From the NCBI RefSeq assembly GCF_003205875.1, contig NZ_PUBZ01000147.1, forward strand, positions 1-64,000: 64,000 nucleotides of DNA, given 5' to 3'. Positions 8,342-17,617 of this stretch are shown piece after piece. This DNA comes from Herpetosiphon llansteffanensis (GTDB lineage: Bacteria > Chloroflexota > Chloroflexia > Chloroflexales > Herpetosiphonaceae). Positions within the stretch are counted from its first letter, which is position 1, and every line of letters begins with the position of its first letter. The notes under the pieces are model-generated. The model searched no databases and was not told the DNA's origin. It worked only from the letters and a program-made list of their open reading frames with translations. Both the position numbers and the translations under genes were made by a program.

Positions 8342-9775
8342 ATGGGCCGAGTAAAATTTGTAGATTGGCTCTTGATCGCGATTAACGGCCTTTTGGTTAT
8401 TTTAGCGCTGCGTGGGCTGTATCACATTTATGCGGTTATTTCGTTTCCATATGATATTACCAATGGCGAAGGCTTTGTATTGCGTGATGCTGCGTTGCTT
8501 GCCCAGGGCTCTCCAATTTATCAACCGATTGAACAAAGCCCGTTTTTGGTTTCAAATTATCCACCACTCTTTGCTTGGCTCGCCTCGAAAATTATGTTGC
8601 TCACAGGACCGACATTTATTGCAACCAGATTGCTTTCAGCACTCGCTTTTACTGCTACCACAGGGTTAATTTTCTATGTGCTGCGTAAAAAGAATATTTC
8701 ACTGAGATATTGCATTCTTGCTGGATTGCTCTTCTTTAATTCGATCTATGTCTTTTATTGGAGCGCTTGGGGCAGGGTTGATGGCTTGGCGGTTTGTTTT
8801 AGTTTGATCGCAATTATTGCGCTTGAGATTAAATTAAATACGCGTTCGGTGCTTTTGGCGGCGCTGGTGTGTTTTGCCGCAGTTGCTACCAAACAAAGTG
8901 CCTTAGCTGCGGTTGCAGCAATCGCGCTATATCTGCTGATTAATGATCGCAAGCTCCTGCTAATTTTTTTGAGTGCTTGGGCAAGCCTGCTCATTCCATC
9001 AATCCTTTGGTTGAATTCCAGTACCGACGGCGAATTTCTGCGCCATATCATCACCTATAACCAATTGGAATGGTATCCGCGCGTGTTTCTTGGCCAAGCC
9101 AAAAATTTTGTAGCCACCCATTTTATCTTCGTATTGGCTTATGTCTGGTTTGCGATTAAGTATTTCAAACGCGAGCAACTATTACTCATCTATGCAACAA
9201 TTGTATTACTAACGACGATTTCAACAGGCCGCGATGGTGCTTCGACCAACTATTTTATTGAGTCGATTGCAATTACCGCGATTTTGCTTGGGATTATCAG
9301 CAAGGATATTTTAGAAAACTCCAACCTGCGATTACAAACTGGCTTTGCGATGCTGATTCTGCTACAAATTGGCTTTTTTGCCTTGCCAAATATCAAACCG
9401 GTTAGCTGGTTTAATAAAACTACGCCAGACTTTGGCCTGAATCCAAGCCAAGCAGATCGTCAAGCATGCGATCAACTCAATGCGTATATTCAAGCAGCTA
9501 CAGGGCCGATTTTGGTTGAAAACCCAGGCTTTGCGGTGATCAATCGCAAAGAGGTGATTGGTAATGCGGCAGTGCTTAAGTTTTTTCGGCGCAAAGGATG
9601 GGATGCTCCAGTTGATAATTTTATTCAAACAATCGATGCCAAAACCTACGATTTGATTATTTTTCAAGGCGAGGCGTATGATCTTGATGTGTTGCAAGCA
9701 ACTGATCGCAGCTACCACGAAATAGCGCGGATTGATTGCCTTGGTGAGTATGAAATCAAAGCGCCGAATCGCTAG
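8342..9775 (+). CDS. membrane glycosyltransferase (GT39/GT87-like)
   Basis: 477 residues with about ten hydrophobic helices. The large first periplasmic loop contains an acidic pair near residues 40-48 (NGEGFVLRDAALLAQG) and a PIYQP...YPPLFAWL segment, the arrangement seen in polyprenyl-phosphate-mannose-dependent GT-C enzymes. It ends in a soluble region of about 100 residues (VENPGFAVINRKEV onward). It likely transfers a sugar from a lipid-linked donor at the outer face of the membrane; donor and acceptor unknown. An AAGGAG site stands at 8329-8334. Monocistronic, followed by a large palindromic repeat. Confidence 0.7.
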   Translation: MGRVKFVDWLLIAINGLLVILALRGLYHIYAVISFPYDITNGEGFVLRDAALLAQGSPIYQPIEQSPFLVSNYPPLFAWLASKIMLLTGPTFIATRLLSALAFTATTGLIFYVLRKKNISLRYCILAGLLFFNSIYVFYWSAWGRVDGLAVCFSLIAIIALEIKLNTRSVLLAALVCFAAVATKQSALAAVAAIALYLLINDRKLLLIFLSAWASLLIPSILWLNSSTDGEFLRHIITYNQLEWYPRVFLGQAKNFVATHFIFVLAYVWFAIKYFKREQLLLIYATIVLLTTISTGRDGASTNYFIESIAITAILLGIISKDILENSNLRLQTGFAMLILLQIGFFALPNIKPVSWFNKTTPDFGLNPSQADRQACDQLNAYIQAATGPILVENPGFAVINRKEVIGNAAVLKFFRRKGWDAPVDNFIQTIDAKTYDLIIFQGEAYDLDVLQATDRSYHEIARIDCLGEYEIKAPNR

Positions 9776-9806
9776 GTGTAACGGTTCATTAGGTTAACTG
9801 CGTTTT

Positions 9807-9937
9807 GCCCCCTCACCCCCAACCCCTCTCCCGTGCGCGGGCGAGGGGCGTTCATGTGGTGGTTTTGCACCAATGCTTCGGCAAAACAACGGCTCCCCTC
9901 GCCCGCGTTCAGTGGGAGAGGGGCTGGGGGTGAGGGC
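9807..9937. repeat. large palindromic intergenic repeat (REP/MITE-like)
   Basis: Left arm starts ccctcacccccaacccctct and the right arm is its imperfect complement ending ctgggggtgaggg. In between lie the GC-rich inner stems gcgggcgagggg and cccctcgcccgc. The whole folds into a long hairpin of about 130 bases. Two related copies are at 21.65-21.91 kb. It may also terminate transcription from the glycosyltransferase gene. Confidence 0.8.
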
Positions 9938-10139
9938 ATGCTCCTCGTTGTCAATCCAATGTACCAATACAGCTAGGCTTTTGGCCAAACCCGATTTGAA
10001 TTGAGCTTTGGGCTTAAATTTGGGGCACTGGTTGCGCTTAATGCTGCTATGCGTTATGATGGTAGCGCGTTTCTACCGTTGTGGATGGGCAGAATCTGCC
10101 ATCACAATGGTCTCCACCGACACACAAGGAGTTTCCAGC

Positions 10140-10328
10140 ATGCGGCGTTTTGGAGCAATTCTGGCCTTTTTAATTGGCGCAGTTGTGGGTTTAGTTGGCG
10201 GCGCGGCCCTCTTGGCCTATGCGTATCAGGTGGCGGGTTTGTATCCCCCCGATGATGCCACGATTAAATTCATTGCCCAAGAACGGGGCTGGTTTGAAGC
10301 CAACGCTGGGGAAACACCTGCATCCTAA
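10140..10328 (+). CDS. small membrane protein
   Basis: 62 residues; family not recognised. One hydrophobic helix (about residues 5-30, FGAILAFLIGAVVGLVGG with glycine spacing suited to helix packing), then a short soluble tail containing FIAQERGWFEANAG. An AAGGAG site eight bases before ATG 10140 supports this start rather than the longer frame from 10008. It lies 66 bases upstream of the acyl-CoA ligase gene and may be co-transcribed with it. Confidence 0.65.
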   Translation: MRRFGAILAFLIGAVVGLVGGAALLAYAYQVAGLYPPDDATIKFIAQERGWFEANAGETPAS

Positions 10329-10394
10329 ACCCACCCTGTTCGCCCAGTTGCCTCACTAAATCTTTTGCTTGTCCGCTGTTGAGGAGGTATCATT

Positions 10395-12131
10395 GTGGAT
10401 ACGCCATGGACAACACACTACGAGCCAACGGTCAAGCCCTCATTGCAATACTCCAGCGAGCCGTTGATTTCGTTATTGGATAACGCCGTTGCCAATTATC
10501 CCAATCAGGTGGCTACTAACTTTGTGCTGAAATATGTACTTGGTGGTCGGGTGGCAATTGGCGGTTCGCTGACCTATCGGCAATTGAAGGAAGCGGTTGA
10601 TCGATTCGCGACGGCATTGCATGGGTTGGGCGTGCGCAAGGGCGATCGGTTTGCGATTATGCTGCCCAATACGCCACAATTTGTGATTGGCTTTTTTGCT
10701 GCACTGCGCTTAGGTGCGACCGTCGTCAATATTAACCCAACCTACTCACCCCGCGAACTCAAACACCAATTGGCCGATTCTGGAGCCGATTCGATTTTTG
10801 TGCTCAGCTCGTTCTACCCCAAAGTGCAAGAAATTTTGGCCGAAACGCCGCTCAAGCGGGTAATTGTGACCTATGTTCACGATGTTTTAGCCTTTCCCCA
10901 AAGCATGCTTGTGCGTCGCACCCAGCAAAAAGACCCAACGTGGGTTGAAATTACGCCCGATCGCACGACGCTCTTATTTAGCACGTTGTTGGCTGAATAT
11001 CCACCAGCCCCGCCCAAAGTGGTGGTCGAGGGCCAAGATGTGGCGCTGTTTCAATATACCGGCGGCACAACTGGCGCACCAAAAGCTGCAATGCTAACCC
11101 ACTACAACATTATGGCCAACACCAGCCAATTGTTGAATTGGATGAATGGCCTCAAGCCAGGCCAAGAGCGCGTGATGTGTGCAATTCCGTTTTTCCATGT
11201 CTATGGCATGACGGTTGGCATGTGTTTTGCGGTGGCAATCGGCGCAGAAATGATCATCATTCCTAATCCGCGCCCTGTCGATGGCGTACTCGAAGCCTTG
11301 CATACCGAGCGCGCGACGATCTTCCCGGGCGTGCCAGCACTCTACATTGGCATTATCAACCACAAAGATATTGATAAATACAATTTGCGCTCGATCAAAG
11401 CTTGTATCAGTGGCTCGGCAGCCTTGCCAATGGAAGTGCAAGAGAAATTTGGCGACCTGACGGGCGGGCGTTTGGTCGAAGGCTATGGCCTGACCGAAGC
11501 AGCGCCAGTTACCCACTGTAATCCAGTATTCGGTGTGCGTAAATCTGGCTCAATCGGCGTGCCAATGCCCGATGTCGAAGTGCAAATTTTGGATCTTGAG
11601 ACCGAAGAGCCACTGGCGATTGGCTCAGAGCGCGAAGGCGAATTGCTGATTCGTGCGCCGCAAATTATGAAGGGCTATTGGGGTCGTGATGATGAAACTG
11701 CCAAGGTGCTGACCGAAGATGGTTGGCTGCGCACTGGCGATATTGTCAAAACCGATAGCGATGGCTACTTCTATGTCGTGGATCGCAAAAAAGACTTAAT
11801 TATCGCTTCGGGCTATAATATTGTGCCACGCGAAGTTGAGGAAGTGCTGTTTATGCACCCAGCCGTGCTCGAAGCGGCGGTGGCAGGCATTCCAGATACC
11901 TATCGTGGCGAAACAGTTAAAGCCTTTGTGGTGCTCAAACCAGATGCAGCAGCCACGGCGAAAGAAATTCGCGACTTTTGCAAAGAAAATCTTGCGCCCT
12001 ATAAAGTTCCTACTCAAGTAGAATTTATCGAGGAACTGCCCAAAACCCAAGTTGGCAAAGTGCTACGGCGGGTGTTGGTCGAGATGGAAAAGCAAAAGCA
12101 GGCTGAGCAAGTTCAACAGGAGGCAAGTTAG
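10395..12131 (+). CDS. long-chain fatty acid-CoA ligase (AMP-forming)
   Basis: 578 residues. Activates fatty acids to acyl-CoA with ATP. The ANL-family motifs are all present: the P-loop YTGGTTGAPKAAMLTH, the A5 motif GYGLTEAAPVTH, the GWLRTGDIVKTDSDGYFYVVD segment with the ribose-binding Asp, the hinge DRKKDLIIASGYNIVPREVE and the catalytic Lys in PKTQVGKVLRR. A GTG start at 10395 follows a strong GAGGAGGT site. The gene is followed after 20 bases by two CpXC-domain genes, suggesting one operon. The product is FadD-like; the exact chain length is not readable from sequence. Confidence 0.9.
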   Translation: MDTPWTTHYEPTVKPSLQYSSEPLISLLDNAVANYPNQVATNFVLKYVLGGRVAIGGSLTYRQLKEAVDRFATALHGLGVRKGDRFAIMLPNTPQFVIGFFAALRLGATVVNINPTYSPRELKHQLADSGADSIFVLSSFYPKVQEILAETPLKRVIVTYVHDVLAFPQSMLVRRTQQKDPTWVEITPDRTTLLFSTLLAEYPPAPPKVVVEGQDVALFQYTGGTTGAPKAAMLTHYNIMANTSQLLNWMNGLKPGQERVMCAIPFFHVYGMTVGMCFAVAIGAEMIIIPNPRPVDGVLEALHTERATIFPGVPALYIGIINHKDIDKYNLRSIKACISGSAALPMEVQEKFGDLTGGRLVEGYGLTEAAPVTHCNPVFGVRKSGSIGVPMPDVEVQILDLETEEPLAIGSEREGELLIRAPQIMKGYWGRDDETAKVLTEDGWLRTGDIVKTDSDGYFYVVDRKKDLIIASGYNIVPREVEEVLFMHPAVLEAAVAGIPDTYRGETVKAFVVLKPDAAATAKEIRDFCKENLAPYKVPTQVEFIEELPKTQVGKVLRRVLVEMEKQKQAEQVQQEAS

Positions 12132-12151
12132 GCTAAACCTAACGTTGGGAT

Positions 12152-12784
12152 ATGCGTTCTCGCCATGAAGTTGCCGTGGTGCAATGCCCCGCTTGTGGGG
12201 CGCAATTCGATGCGCCCCTTTGGCTGATTCTCGATGGCGAGGAGCAGCCTGGTTTGTTGCAACAGCTGCTTGATGGCCGTTTGCGTGAAACCCAATGCCC
12301 CTATTGCGATGCGATTGGCTCGTTAATTGCGCCACTGCTCTATCACGATGCACGCTATGCGCAATTGATTTTGGCTTTGCCATTGTCGGTTGCGAGTGCT
12401 AGCGAGGCCGAAGCTTTGGCGCAGCATTTGGTTGGCTTGTTGCATCAGCAATTGCTGCTTGAACAACTGGCTGAGGCTGATTATTTGGGTCATGTGCAGC
12501 TCGCTGCTGACCTTGACGATTTGCAATCGATGCTTGATCATGCTGCCAAACAGCGCGCATTGCTGGCTTTTATGGCGACATCAGCATGGTCGTGGCCGCA
12601 ACCAGCAACGATCGATTTGTTAAAAGACTTGCTGCAAAGCCATGACCCTGAGCAGCACCAAGCATTCTGGCAAAGCTTAACTGTTGCCCAACACTCTGAC
12701 TTAACGTTGATGCTCGATCGCTTAGCCACAGTTGTGCCAATTGACAGTGGGCTTGGCGATTTTTTGCGTCGATTCATAGCCTAG
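12152..12784 (+). CDS. CpXC-domain protein (first of tandem pair)
   Basis: 210 residues. The N-terminal CpXC domain (about 1-130) has two CxxC knuckles (CPACG near residue 12, CPYCD near 50) with the family's DGEEQPGLLQQLLDG and LLYHDARYAQLILALP segments. The rest is helical. The family is probably zinc-binding; its function is unknown. It is followed after 12 bases by a paralogue with the same domain. The position behind an acyl-CoA ligase is consistent with an operon but does not by itself give a role. Confidence 0.8.
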   Translation: MRSRHEVAVVQCPACGAQFDAPLWLILDGEEQPGLLQQLLDGRLRETQCPYCDAIGSLIAPLLYHDARYAQLILALPLSVASASEAEALAQHLVGLLHQQLLLEQLAEADYLGHVQLAADLDDLQSMLDHAAKQRALLAFMATSAWSWPQPATIDLLKDLLQSHDPEQHQAFWQSLTVAQHSDLTLMLDRLATVVPIDSGLGDFLRRFIA

Positions 12785-12796
12785 CGAGAGCCGCAT

Positions 12797-13744
12797 ATGC
12801 CAATTTCATATAGCCAACCCTATGAACTTGTTTGCCCAACCTGCCAAACGCCGTTTGTGGCCGAAGCTTGGTTGATTGTTGATGCCGAGGAACGGCCTGA
12901 TTTGGTGCAGGCGATTCGTGATGTAACCTTGCACGACACCCGTTGCCCAAGCTGTGGCCAAACTGGCGTTGTGCCTGCTCCTGTTTTGCTCCACGATCGG
13001 CGGGCGCGGGCGGTGTTGTTTGGCGTGCCCTACGAAATGCCCGAAGCCGAATGGAATGAATTGGCCCAAGGCTTGTTGTGGATGTTGATTGGCGCTTTGC
13101 CGCGCGAAGATCAATTGCCCTACCTTGGCAATGTGCAAGCAGAAGCTGGCGTTGCTGGCGTGGCCGAGGCCCTCGATCTGCTCAATTACACGCCACAATC
13201 GGCTGCCGAAGCGATTGGCGATGCGCTTGGCTCCGATGATTCAGAAGATTTGCCGCCTCTGGCCGAGGCGATTATGCGCATGCTGGCTGCTGATACACCC
13301 GAAGAATTGCAAGCTGTGTTGCATGAATATCCCTTCTTGCTTGATGAAGCGATGGACGAGGGCTTGGCTGGTTTGGCTGAAGCAGCGGTTGACGCTGGCG
13401 AATTTGAAATTAGCCAAGCCTTTGAGCGCGCCAGAATTAGCTTAACGCAATTGCGCCAAACCCTTGATCAATCGAGCCAAAGCCGCGCCAACCAGAAGCC
13501 AACTGCTACGGTTGTACAAGCAAGCGCTCCGCCACCAGCCAATTGGCATACAATTCGGCGGGCAGTCTTGGCTTGTGAAGATGCCAGCGAGTTGGCTGCC
13601 TTGCGCGCCGAATATCCAATTTTGGCCAGTGCAGATGCAGATGCGTGGTTGGCCGAAGAGCAACAAGCGCTGCGCGATGTTGGCGATTTGGGTGGCGCAC
13701 AACTGATTGGCGAAGCTCGAGCCGTTTTGCGCGGCGAACGCTAA
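12797..13744 (+). CDS. CpXC-domain protein (second of tandem pair)
   Basis: 315 residues. The CpXC domain at the N-terminus mirrors the upstream gene: CPTCQ and CPSCG knuckles, DAEERPDLVQAIRDV, LLHDRRARAVLFGVP. A helical C-terminal region about 100 residues longer than its neighbour contains an Ala/Glu-rich repeated pattern: CEDASELAALRAEYPILAS near the end resembles DTPEELQAVLHEYPFLLDE in the middle, a helical repeat of roughly 35 residues. Similar repeats occur in CHAT/TPR-associated proteins of filamentous bacteria. Function unknown. Confidence 0.8.
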   Translation: MPISYSQPYELVCPTCQTPFVAEAWLIVDAEERPDLVQAIRDVTLHDTRCPSCGQTGVVPAPVLLHDRRARAVLFGVPYEMPEAEWNELAQGLLWMLIGALPREDQLPYLGNVQAEAGVAGVAEALDLLNYTPQSAAEAIGDALGSDDSEDLPPLAEAIMRMLAADTPEELQAVLHEYPFLLDEAMDEGLAGLAEAAVDAGEFEISQAFERARISLTQLRQTLDQSSQSRANQKPTATVVQASAPPPANWHTIRRAVLACEDASELAALRAEYPILASADADAWLAEEQQALRDVGDLGGAQLIGEARAVLRGER

Positions 13745-14050
13745 ATTAAGAACATCGAGCAAAGAACATAGGGGCCGGGGATCGGTTGTTGGGGATCGGG
13801 GATCGGGAGAACATAGAGCAAAGAACATAGAATATAGGGGTCGGGGGTCGGTTGTTGGGGATCGGGAGAGGGAGAACATAGAGCAAAGAACATAGAACAT
13901 AGGGACTGGGGATCGGTTGTTGGGGATCGGGAACTGATAGCATATCGTAGAATAAGATTTTGGGCTTTAGGCTATCGGAACATGGTGTGATGTTCAAATC
14001 AGCGATCCAATAGCCAAATCTCCCGATCCCCAGCCCCCAACAACTGATCC
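13745..14050. repeat. heptanucleotide repeat mosaic
   Basis: Tandem 7-base units of two interleaved families: gaacata/gagcaaa and ggggatc/ggttgtt. They appear in three successive blocks, then gatcccc/agccccc units in the opposite orientation just before the alcohol dehydrogenase gene. No gene or promoter recognised. Confidence 0.85.
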
Positions 14051-14070
14051 CCATCTACAAGGAGTTGATT

Positions 14071-15228
14071 ATGCAAGAATTCTTTGAATTTCGGTTAATT
14101 CCACGGGTGCTGTATAAAGCTGGCTTGGTGGCTGAAATGGGCGCTGAATTAAGCTCGCTTGGCGCAACCAAAGGGTTTATTGTCACCGATGCTGGTTTGG
14201 TCAAATCTGGTTTGGTTGAGCAAGTACAACAAGCCTTGGCCGAAACGATCGAGATTGTTGGCGTGTATAGCGATGTGCCACCGAATTCATCAGTTGCGGT
14301 CGTCGAAGCTGCTGCTGCCCAAGCCCGCGAGGCGGGAGCTGATCTGTTGATCGCACTTGGTGGCGGCTCGCCGATTGATACCGCCAAAGCGATGCGGATT
14401 GTGATCACCGAAGGCGGCAACCTGCTCGATTACGAAGGGATTAATGTGCTTGAACGGCGCTTAATTCCGATGGTGGCGATTCCAACGACGGCTGGTACTG
14501 GCTCCGAAGCCAGCAACTTTGCCGTGATCAAAGATGAAGTTAATAACGTCAAGCTCTCGTTTACCAGCCCATATCTCGCGCCAGAGTTGGCAATTCTCGA
14601 CCCGCACGTAACCCAAAGCTTGCCACCGCATTTGGCCGCCGCCACGGGCATGGACGCGCTGACCCATTGTTTTGAAACCTATGTCTCGACCGAAGCTGAG
14701 CCAATGAGTGATGCCTTGGCCTTGGGCGCAATCGAGATCGTTTCTAATTATCTGCGTGATGCAACCCACCACGGCCCGACCAACGAAGAAGCGCGCGGCC
14801 AAATGTTAATTGCCTCGTGTATGGCGGGGATTGCCTTCACCAACTCATATTTGGGCGCGGTGCATGCCTTGGCTCATGCCACTGGCGGCCATTTTCCTTT
14901 GCATCATGGCTTGCTGAATTCAATTTTCTTGCCGCATGTGGTAGCATTCAACGCCAACACCGTGCCCGATCGCTATGCGCGGATTGCGCGAGCCTTTGGG
15001 ATCAACACTGGCGGGCGGCCTCGCGAAGAAGTAATCGACGATTTGATTGCAGGCTTACGCCAATTGGCTAGTGATTGTGGCCTGATTACCCAATTGCGCG
15101 ATTTGGGCATTCCCGAAGAGGCCTTGCCAATGTTGGCGGAACAGGCATTTAGCGATGGTGCGGTCTATCATAATCCGTTGGCACCATCAGTTGAAGATTT
15201 ACTGGGGATTTTGCAAGCAGCATGGTAG
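14071..15228 (+). CDS. iron-containing (group III) alcohol dehydrogenase
   Basis: 385 residues. An NAD(P)-dependent dehydrogenase of the Fe-ADH superfamily. Visible features: the dinucleotide-binding GGGSPIDTAKAMRI loop, PTTAGTGSEAS, and the metal ligands in GMDALTHCFETY (Asp) and HALAHATGGHFPLHHG (His residues). The substrate may be a primary alcohol, 1,3-propanediol or lactaldehyde; not decidable. The ATG at 14071 has AAGGAG six bases upstream and is preferred to TTG 14065. Its last seven bases overlap the start of the next membrane glycosyltransferase gene, so the two are translationally coupled. Confidence 0.9.
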   Translation: MQEFFEFRLIPRVLYKAGLVAEMGAELSSLGATKGFIVTDAGLVKSGLVEQVQQALAETIEIVGVYSDVPPNSSVAVVEAAAAQAREAGADLLIALGGGSPIDTAKAMRIVITEGGNLLDYEGINVLERRLIPMVAIPTTAGTGSEASNFAVIKDEVNNVKLSFTSPYLAPELAILDPHVTQSLPPHLAAATGMDALTHCFETYVSTEAEPMSDALALGAIEIVSNYLRDATHHGPTNEEARGQMLIASCMAGIAFTNSYLGAVHALAHATGGHFPLHHGLLNSIFLPHVVAFNANTVPDRYARIARAFGINTGGRPREEVIDDLIAGLRQLASDCGLITQLRDLGIPEEALPMLAEQAFSDGAVYHNPLAPSVEDLLGILQAAW

Positions 15229-17114
15229 TTGATACACTGAATGTATTAAGCCAGCGTCGCCAGTGGTTGACGCTGGTTACGTTGTTAATTGGCCTATTAA
15301 TTGGCTTGGGGCTTGTATCCAATCGCCAATGGCAAGTGCCGTTGAATATTGGCTTGGAAGAGGGCATTAATAACGATGCTCCGTTTGTGGTGGGCTTTAA
15401 TGCTGGCGAACAATTGCCCGACCGTTCAGCGCGCTATCGTTGGTCAAGCCTGAATGCAGAATTGCGCTTTCCGTATGTGGCGCAACGCAACTATTGGCTC
15501 GATTTGCCACAACTCACCGGCAACCCAGCAAATTTGATCATCGGCACCAGCCAATTTTCCAGCACTGCTGGGCGGGTTTTGCACGTGCTGCTACCTGCAG
15601 ATGCTGCTGGCAACGTGGCGATCAAGGTTGATCAGCCGATTGCTGGCGACGACCCGCGTGAATTGGGTGCGGCGTTTAGCGGTGGCCAATTGAGCAGCAG
15701 CGGCTGGGCTTGGCCTGCACTTTGGCCAACCTTGGCATGGCTGTTTTTGCTCACAACGCTTGGCCTAAGCATTCTTTGGCTTGGTGGTTCGAGCCTTGAA
15801 ATTGGCTTGGCGGTGGGCTTAACGGGCTTGGGCATTGTGGCGGCGACGTGGTTTGCGCCATTGCGCGCGAGCTATGCAGCGCCAGCGGTTGCCCAAACAA
15901 CCTTATATGGCTTGGCTGCACTTTTGCTGTTGCGCTGGGCCTTGCCGCCAATGTTGCAGCGCTTGGGATTAGAAGTAAATCGCGATGTGTTGCGTTGGCT
16001 CATTTTGGCGACCGTGCTGGTGTGGTCGCTCAAGTTGGGCGGGCGTTTGCTGCTCGAACATATGCCAGGCGATATTGGCTTTCATCGCAACCGCATTCAT
16101 GCGACCAATCTTGGCGATTTGTTTCGACCATCGCGCCACCGTGGTATCGATTTTCCCTATCCGCCAGTGTTGTATGCCTTGTTGCAACCATTGACCTTGA
16201 GTGGAATTTCGGCTGAGTGGTTGTTGCAATTAACCGCTGCTGCTTGCGAAGCCTTGGCCTTGCCTGTGTTGTTTTGCTTGGGCTTGCGGGCAACTGGCTC
16301 ATATCGTGGGTCGCTGATCGGCGCAATCATCTATGGGCTAGTGCCAGCTGGCTTTATGACCAACGCTTGGTCGTTTGATTCACATATTTTTAGCCAATTT
16401 GTGGCCTTGCTGCTGGCGACGTTTATGGTTTGGACGTGGGAACATTGGCACGAGCGGCGGAATTGGCTTTGGATAACGCTTGGCTTGAGCACGATTGCCC
16501 TCGGCCACTTTGGCTTTTATCTCAACACTGGCTTGATGGGCGGTTTGTTGGTGCTATGGCTCTGGTGGCGTGGCCCACGTTCGCAGGGCTGGGCACTTTT
16601 AGCCAGCCTTGTGGCAACCCAAGTGCTCGTCTGGGCGGTCTATTACTCAAGTTTTATCGGGCTATTTTTGCAGCAAGGCCAATCGTTTGCCGAAGGCGGC
16701 ATGAACGCAGTCAATCAGCGCGAAGCTGTGCCGCGCATGCAATTGCTGTGGGATATGATTGAGCTTGGCTTTTGGCGACACTATGGCTTGTTGCCGGTGT
16801 TGATTGCACCATTTGGCTGGTGGCTGGCGCGCAAGCATCGTGGTTTGCAGTTGGTAGCTGGCGCAACCTTTGTGGTTAGCCTCGTTTTGGCGGCCTTTCC
16901 AATTATCAATGGCTCGACCATTACCACGCGTTGGTTGATGTTTAGCGCTTGGGCGATTGCCCTCACCACGGGGATTGCGCTCGATTGGCTGTGGCAACGC
17001 ACGCGCTGGGGCCGTTGGCCTGCAATTCTCATTACCAGCGGTTGTGCAATTTTTGGCATGATTATTTGGTTTGCAGCCATGGTCTATAAAATTCGCCCAC
17101 CGGAACCGTTTTAA
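15222..17114 (+). CDS. large membrane protein, probable GT-C glycosyltransferase
   Basis: 630 residues. One N-terminal helix (about 15-35), a periplasmic beta-rich domain (about 40-150, possibly sugar-binding), then about ten helices. The loop after the helical domain begins holds HMPGDIGFHRNRIHATNLGD, an acidic/His segment typical of GT-C catalytic loops, followed by DFPYPPVLYALLQPL, which matches the YPP segment of the 8.3 kb glycosyltransferase. Likely adds a sugar from a polyprenyl donor. The ATG overlaps the end of the alcohol dehydrogenase gene. Confidence 0.65.
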   Translation: MVVDTLNVLSQRRQWLTLVTLLIGLLIGLGLVSNRQWQVPLNIGLEEGINNDAPFVVGFNAGEQLPDRSARYRWSSLNAELRFPYVAQRNYWLDLPQLTGNPANLIIGTSQFSSTAGRVLHVLLPADAAGNVAIKVDQPIAGDDPRELGAAFSGGQLSSSGWAWPALWPTLAWLFLLTTLGLSILWLGGSSLEIGLAVGLTGLGIVAATWFAPLRASYAAPAVAQTTLYGLAALLLLRWALPPMLQRLGLEVNRDVLRWLILATVLVWSLKLGGRLLLEHMPGDIGFHRNRIHATNLGDLFRPSRHRGIDFPYPPVLYALLQPLTLSGISAEWLLQLTAAACEALALPVLFCLGLRATGSYRGSLIGAIIYGLVPAGFMTNAWSFDSHIFSQFVALLLATFMVWTWEHWHERRNWLWITLGLSTIALGHFGFYLNTGLMGGLLVLWLWWRGPRSQGWALLASLVATQVLVWAVYYSSFIGLFLQQGQSFAEGGMNAVNQREAVPRMQLLWDMIELGFWRHYGLLPVLIAPFGWWLARKHRGLQLVAGATFVVSLVLAAFPIINGSTITTRWLMFSAWAIALTTGIALDWLWQRTRWGRWPAILITSGCAIFGMIIWFAAMVYKIRPPEPF

Positions 17115-17614
17115 GAAGGATGAAGGATGAATTATGAGGGATGAAAGAGAAGTCAGAAGTCAGAAGTCAGAAGTCAGAAGTCAGAATTGGGGATCGGCTA
17201 GTTGGGCATTAAATTGAAATCATACAAATCTGTGCCAATCTGTGGCAAAAATAAGCTTCGCAGTTGCTGACTTTCGTGAATCAGATATTTTAACGCAGAG
17301 GCGCAGAGAAACGATGGCTTTTGGCTATGGGTTTTGGGAACATAATCATCTGAGCTAATCTGTGCAATCTGTGGCTAAAAAACATTCGCGTTTTTCGCGG
17401 TTGTTGGCTTCCGTCGATTGGGATGTTAACGCAGAGGCGCAGAGAAACGATGGCTATCGGCTGTTGGCTTTTGGCTATGGGTTTTGGGAACATAATCATC
17501 TGAGCTAATCTGTGCAATCTGTGGCTAAAACTCAGCCTTCGCGATCTTCGTGTGCCTTCGTGCCCTTCGTGGATCAACAATTCCTATGTTCTATGTTCTA
17601 TGCTCTATGTTCTA
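17115..17614. repeat. repeat-filled gap of 500 bases
   Basis: Holds gatgaag/gatgaat heptamers, five tandem agtcaga units (about 17152-17185), then two copies of a block made of acgcagaggcgcagagaaacgatggc, a 'ggctatgggttttgggaacataatcatctgagctaatctgtgcaatctgtggct' segment and related pieces (17293-17380 and 17434-17528). It ends in ctatgtt heptamers just four bases before the pxpB start. No gene recognised. Confidence 0.85.
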
Positions 17615-17617
17615 ACT

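Noticed and set aside
9772-9988. Minus-strand frames across the 9.8 kb palindrome
   Set aside because: They read the GC-rich repeat arms and give low-complexity Pro/Ser/Arg sequence; the same happens at 21.6-21.9 kb.
13707-14054. Frames through the 13.7 kb repeat block
   Set aside because: The protein sequence is a translated 7-base repeat (VLCSMFY-like and PIPNNR-like periods), not a gene.
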